This document shows, piece by piece, positions 61,960 to 64,000 of a stretch of 64,000 nt of DNA. Location: assembly GCF_004785935.1 (NCBI RefSeq), contig NZ_SRRP01000001.1:124001-188000 (forward strand), read 5' to 3'. This stretch comes from Streptococcus rubneri (GTDB lineage: Bacteria > Bacillota > Bacilli > Lactobacillales > Streptococcaceae). Both the position numbers and the translations under genes were made by a program. Position 1 is the stretch's first letter, and every line of letters begins with the position of its first letter. The notes below the pieces were generated by a model. That model saw nothing but the letters and a program-made list of their open reading frames with translations, searched no databases and had not been told where the DNA came from.

Positions 61960-64000
61960 ATGAAACAATTATCTAGTGCACAAGTCCGCCAAATGTGGCT
62001 TGATTTCTGGGCGACCAAAGGTCACTCAGTAGAACCATCTGTTAGCTTGGTTCCAGTAAACGACCCAACCCTTTTGTGGATCAACTCTGGGGTTGCGACC
62101 CTTAAAAAATACTTTGACGGGACTATCATCCCTGAAAACCCACGGATTACCAATGCACAAAAAGCCATCCGTACCAACGATATTGAAAACGTAGGGAAGA
62201 CGGCGCGTCACCATACCATGTTTGAAATGTTGGGAAACTTCTCAATTGGGGATTACTTCCGTGACGAAGCCATTACCTGGGCTTATGAACTCTTGACAAG
62301 TCCTGAATGGTTTGACTTCCCTAAAGACAAACTTTACATGACTTACTATCCAGATGACACAGATTCATACAACCGCTGGATCGAAGTGGGCGTGGACCCA
62401 AGTCACTTGATCCCAATCGAAGACAACTTCTGGGAAATCGGGGCTGGACCTTCTGGACCAGATACAGAAATCTTCTTTGACCGTGGAGAAGCCTTTGACC
62501 CAGAAAACATTGGAATTCGCTTGCTTGCAGAAGATATCGAAAACGACCGTTACATCGAAATCTGGAACATTGTCTTGTCACAATTTAATGCTGACCCAGC
62601 TGTACCACGCAGCGAGTACAAGGAATTGCCACACAAGAACATTGATACGGGCGCTGGTTTAGAGCGTTTGGTAGCGGTGATTCAAGGAGCAAAAACTAAC
62701 TTTGAAACAGACCTCTTTATGCCAATCATTCGCGAAGTTGAGAAATTGTCTGGTAAGGTTTATGACCAAGATGGAGACAACATGAGCTTCAAGGTGATTG
62801 CAGACCACATCCGTTCCCTTTCATTTGCGATTGGCGATGGTGCACTTCCAGGCAATGAAGGTCGTGGTTATGTCCTTCGTCGTCTTCTCCGTCGTGCTTC
62901 TATGCATGGTCAAAAATTGGGTATCAATGAGCCTTTCCTTTTCAAATTGGTTCCAACTGTTGGAAAAATCATGGAAAGCTACTACCCAGAAGTGCTTGAA
63001 AAACGTGACTTTATTGAGAAAATCGTCAAGAGCGAAGAAGAGTCATTTGCGCGTACCCTTCACTCAGGTCAACACTTTGCTCAAGGTATCGTAGCAGACT
63101 TGAAAGAAAAAGGCCAAGCGGTTATCGCTGGTCAAGATGTCTTCAAACTCTACGATACCTATGGATTCCCAGTGGAATTGACAGAAGAGATTGCTGAAGA
63201 AGCTGGAATGACTGTAGACCGTGAAGGTTTTGAAGCAGCCATGAAAGAGCAGCAAGAACGTGCGCGTGCATCTGCTGTTAAAGGTGGCTCAATGGGGATG
63301 CAAAACGAAACTCTTCAAAACATCACTGTAGAAAGTGTCTTCAACTACAATGCTAGCCAATTGCCTTCTAAGTTAGTGGCTATTGTAGCGGACAATGCAG
63401 AAGTAGAAGCTGTTTCAGAAGGAACTGCCTCTCTGATTTTCGCGGAAACACCATTCTACGCTGAGATGGGTGGACAAGTGGCTGACCACGGTCAAATCTT
63501 GGATGCTGCAGGTAACGTCGTAGCGACAGTGACAGACGTTCAAAAAGCACCGAATGGACAACCTTTACATACCGTTGAAGTTCATGCTCCACTTGCTTTG
63601 AACCAAGAGTTCACTTTAGCTATCGATAGCAATCGTCGTCTTCGTGTCATGAAGAACCATACTGCAACTCACTTGCTCCATGCGGCCCTTCACAATATCC
63701 TTGGCCACCATGCAACTCAAGCAGGTTCACTTAATGAAGTGGAATTCCTTCGCTTTGACTTCACCCATTTCCAAGCCGTAACTCCAGAAGAATTGCGTGC
63801 TATTGAGCAACAAGTCAATGAAAAAATCTGGGAAGCCATCGCAGTGGAAACAGTTGAGACAGACATCGACACAGCCAAAGAAATGGGAGCTATGGCCCTC
63901 TTTGGTGAGAAATACGGTAAGGAAGTTCGTGTTGTCACCATCGGTGACTACTCAGTCGAGCTTTGTGGTGGTACCCACGTTGGCAATACTTCTGAGATTG
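61960..64000 (+). CDS. alaS: Alanine--tRNA ligase, 5' part (cut by window end)
   Basis: Charges tRNA-Ala. 680 codons are present without a stop; the usual length is about 870. Visible are the class II core [21 protein letters not shown], the aminoacylation domain ([17 protein letters not shown]), the editing domain zinc motif HTATHLLH (about residue 567) and [12 protein letters not shown] (Cys at about 669) just before the edge. The C-Ala domain is missing only because of the window end. ATG 61960 follows GAGGAGAA. Controlled by the alanine T-box. Confidence 0.97.
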   Translation, partial: MKQLSSAQVRQMWLDFWATKGHSVEPSVSLVPVNDPTLLWINSGVATLKKYFDGTIIPENPRITNAQKAIRTNDIENVGKTARHHTMFEMLGNFSIGDYFRDEAITWAYELLTSPEWFDFPKDKLYMTYYPDDTDSYNRWIEVGVDPSHLIPIEDNFWEIGAGPSGPDTEIFFDRGEAFDPENIGIRLLAEDIENDRYIEIWNIVLSQFNADPAVPRSEYKELPHKNIDTGAGLERLVAVIQGAKTNFETDLFMPIIREVEKLSGKVYDQDGDNMSFKVIADHIRSLSFAIGDGALPGNEGRGYVLRRLLRRASMHGQKLGINEPFLFKLVPTVGKIMESYYPEVLEKRDFIEKIVKSEEESFARTLHSGQHFAQGIVADLKEKGQAVIAGQDVFKLYDTYGFPVELTEEIAEEAGMTVDREGFEAAMKEQQERARASAVKGGSMGMQNETLQNITVESVFNYNASQLPSKLVAIVADNAEVEAVSEGTASLIFAETPFYAEMGGQVADHGQILDAAGNVVATVTDVQKAPNGQPLHTVEVHAPLALNQEFTLAIDSNRRLRVMKNHTATHLLHAALHNILGHHATQAGSLNEVEFLRFDFTHFQAVTPEELRAIEQQVNEKIWEAIAVETVETDIDTAKEMGAMALFGEKYGKEVRVVTIGDYSVELCGGTHVGNTSEI

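Noticed and set aside
1-64000. CRISPR array, tRNA, rRNA or prophage genes
   Set aside because: I saw no regularly spaced direct repeats, no tRNA-like cloverleaf stretches, no rRNA sequence and no phage structural genes.

Overview
The window is a stretch of low-GC Gram-positive chromosome that reads clearly as Streptococcus. The evidence is the gene order (ddl-murF, comEA-comEC-holA-sodA, coiA-pepF-O-methyltransferase-prsA, T-box-alaS), ComX-type boxes before the competence genes, extended -10 promoters, strong Shine-Dalgarno sites and an ISL3 element. A complete arginine deiminase (ADI) cluster with flp, argR and queA, plus a galactose-type PTS/tagatose cluster, points to an oral sanguinis/gordonii/parasanguinis-like species. 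I cannot fix the species from sequence alone. Both window ends cut features: base 1 lies inside a dispersed intergenic repeat, and alaS runs off the right end.

Layout. 1-5.4 kb: peptidoglycan precursor genes ddl and murF, a Nudix hydrolase overlapping murF, and three tandem paralogous membrane proteins of the YwaF/TIGR02206 type. 5.6-10 kb: prfC, a 0.5 kb block of nested inverted repeats, thiT with a TPP riboswitch on the minus strand, a divergent PH-domain protein and a CorA transporter. 10.4-12.3 kb: a DEAD-box RNA helicase with a long structured leader. 12.6-19.9 kb: lacR-type repressor, galactitol-family PTS IIA-IIB-IIC, a LacX-like epimerase and lacABCD (tagatose-6-phosphate pathway), without lacF/E/G. 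20-24 kb: MarR regulator with repeated operators, and a heterodimeric ABC exporter. 24-30 kb: GNAT acetyltransferase, minus-strand tRNA methyltransferase and GIY-YIG protein, a DUF4352-type lipoprotein, a P-type ATPase and PlsC.

30-35.5 kb: late competence DNA uptake genes comEA and comEC behind a perfect ComX box, a DUF805 protein, holA and sodA. 35.6-38.4 kb: a HerA-like ATPase with a hairpin leader and a class A beta-lactamase-like serine hydrolase whose promoter leaves almost no leader. 38.6-47.7 kb: flp (Crp/Fnr), arcA, arcB, arcC, arcD, arcT, then convergent argR and queA. Intrinsic terminators or hairpins sit at each of the arcA/B, B/C and C/D junctions, which suggests graded expression. 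47.8-50.1 kb: nagB under a NagR-type operator, followed by an intact ISL3-family insertion with a perfect 8-bp target duplication that has landed inside the loop of the nagB terminator.

50.1-56.4 kb is the most unusual part. Two D,D-carboxypeptidase (PBP3/DacA) paralogues flank an MFS transporter, the second with a changed SxN motif. They are followed by three paralogous small lipoproteins, the first frameshifted in a poly-A run and with a degenerate lipobox. 56.5-64 kb: coiA behind a near-perfect ComX box, pepF, an O-methyltransferase, prsA, and an alanine T-box leader that precedes a LURP-one-related gene and then alaS.

I did not find a clearly new multi-gene system. The best leads are the carboxypeptidase/lipoprotein block, the IS in a terminator loop, the nested repeat block after prfC, and the leader regions before the DEAD-box helicase and the HerA-like gene.
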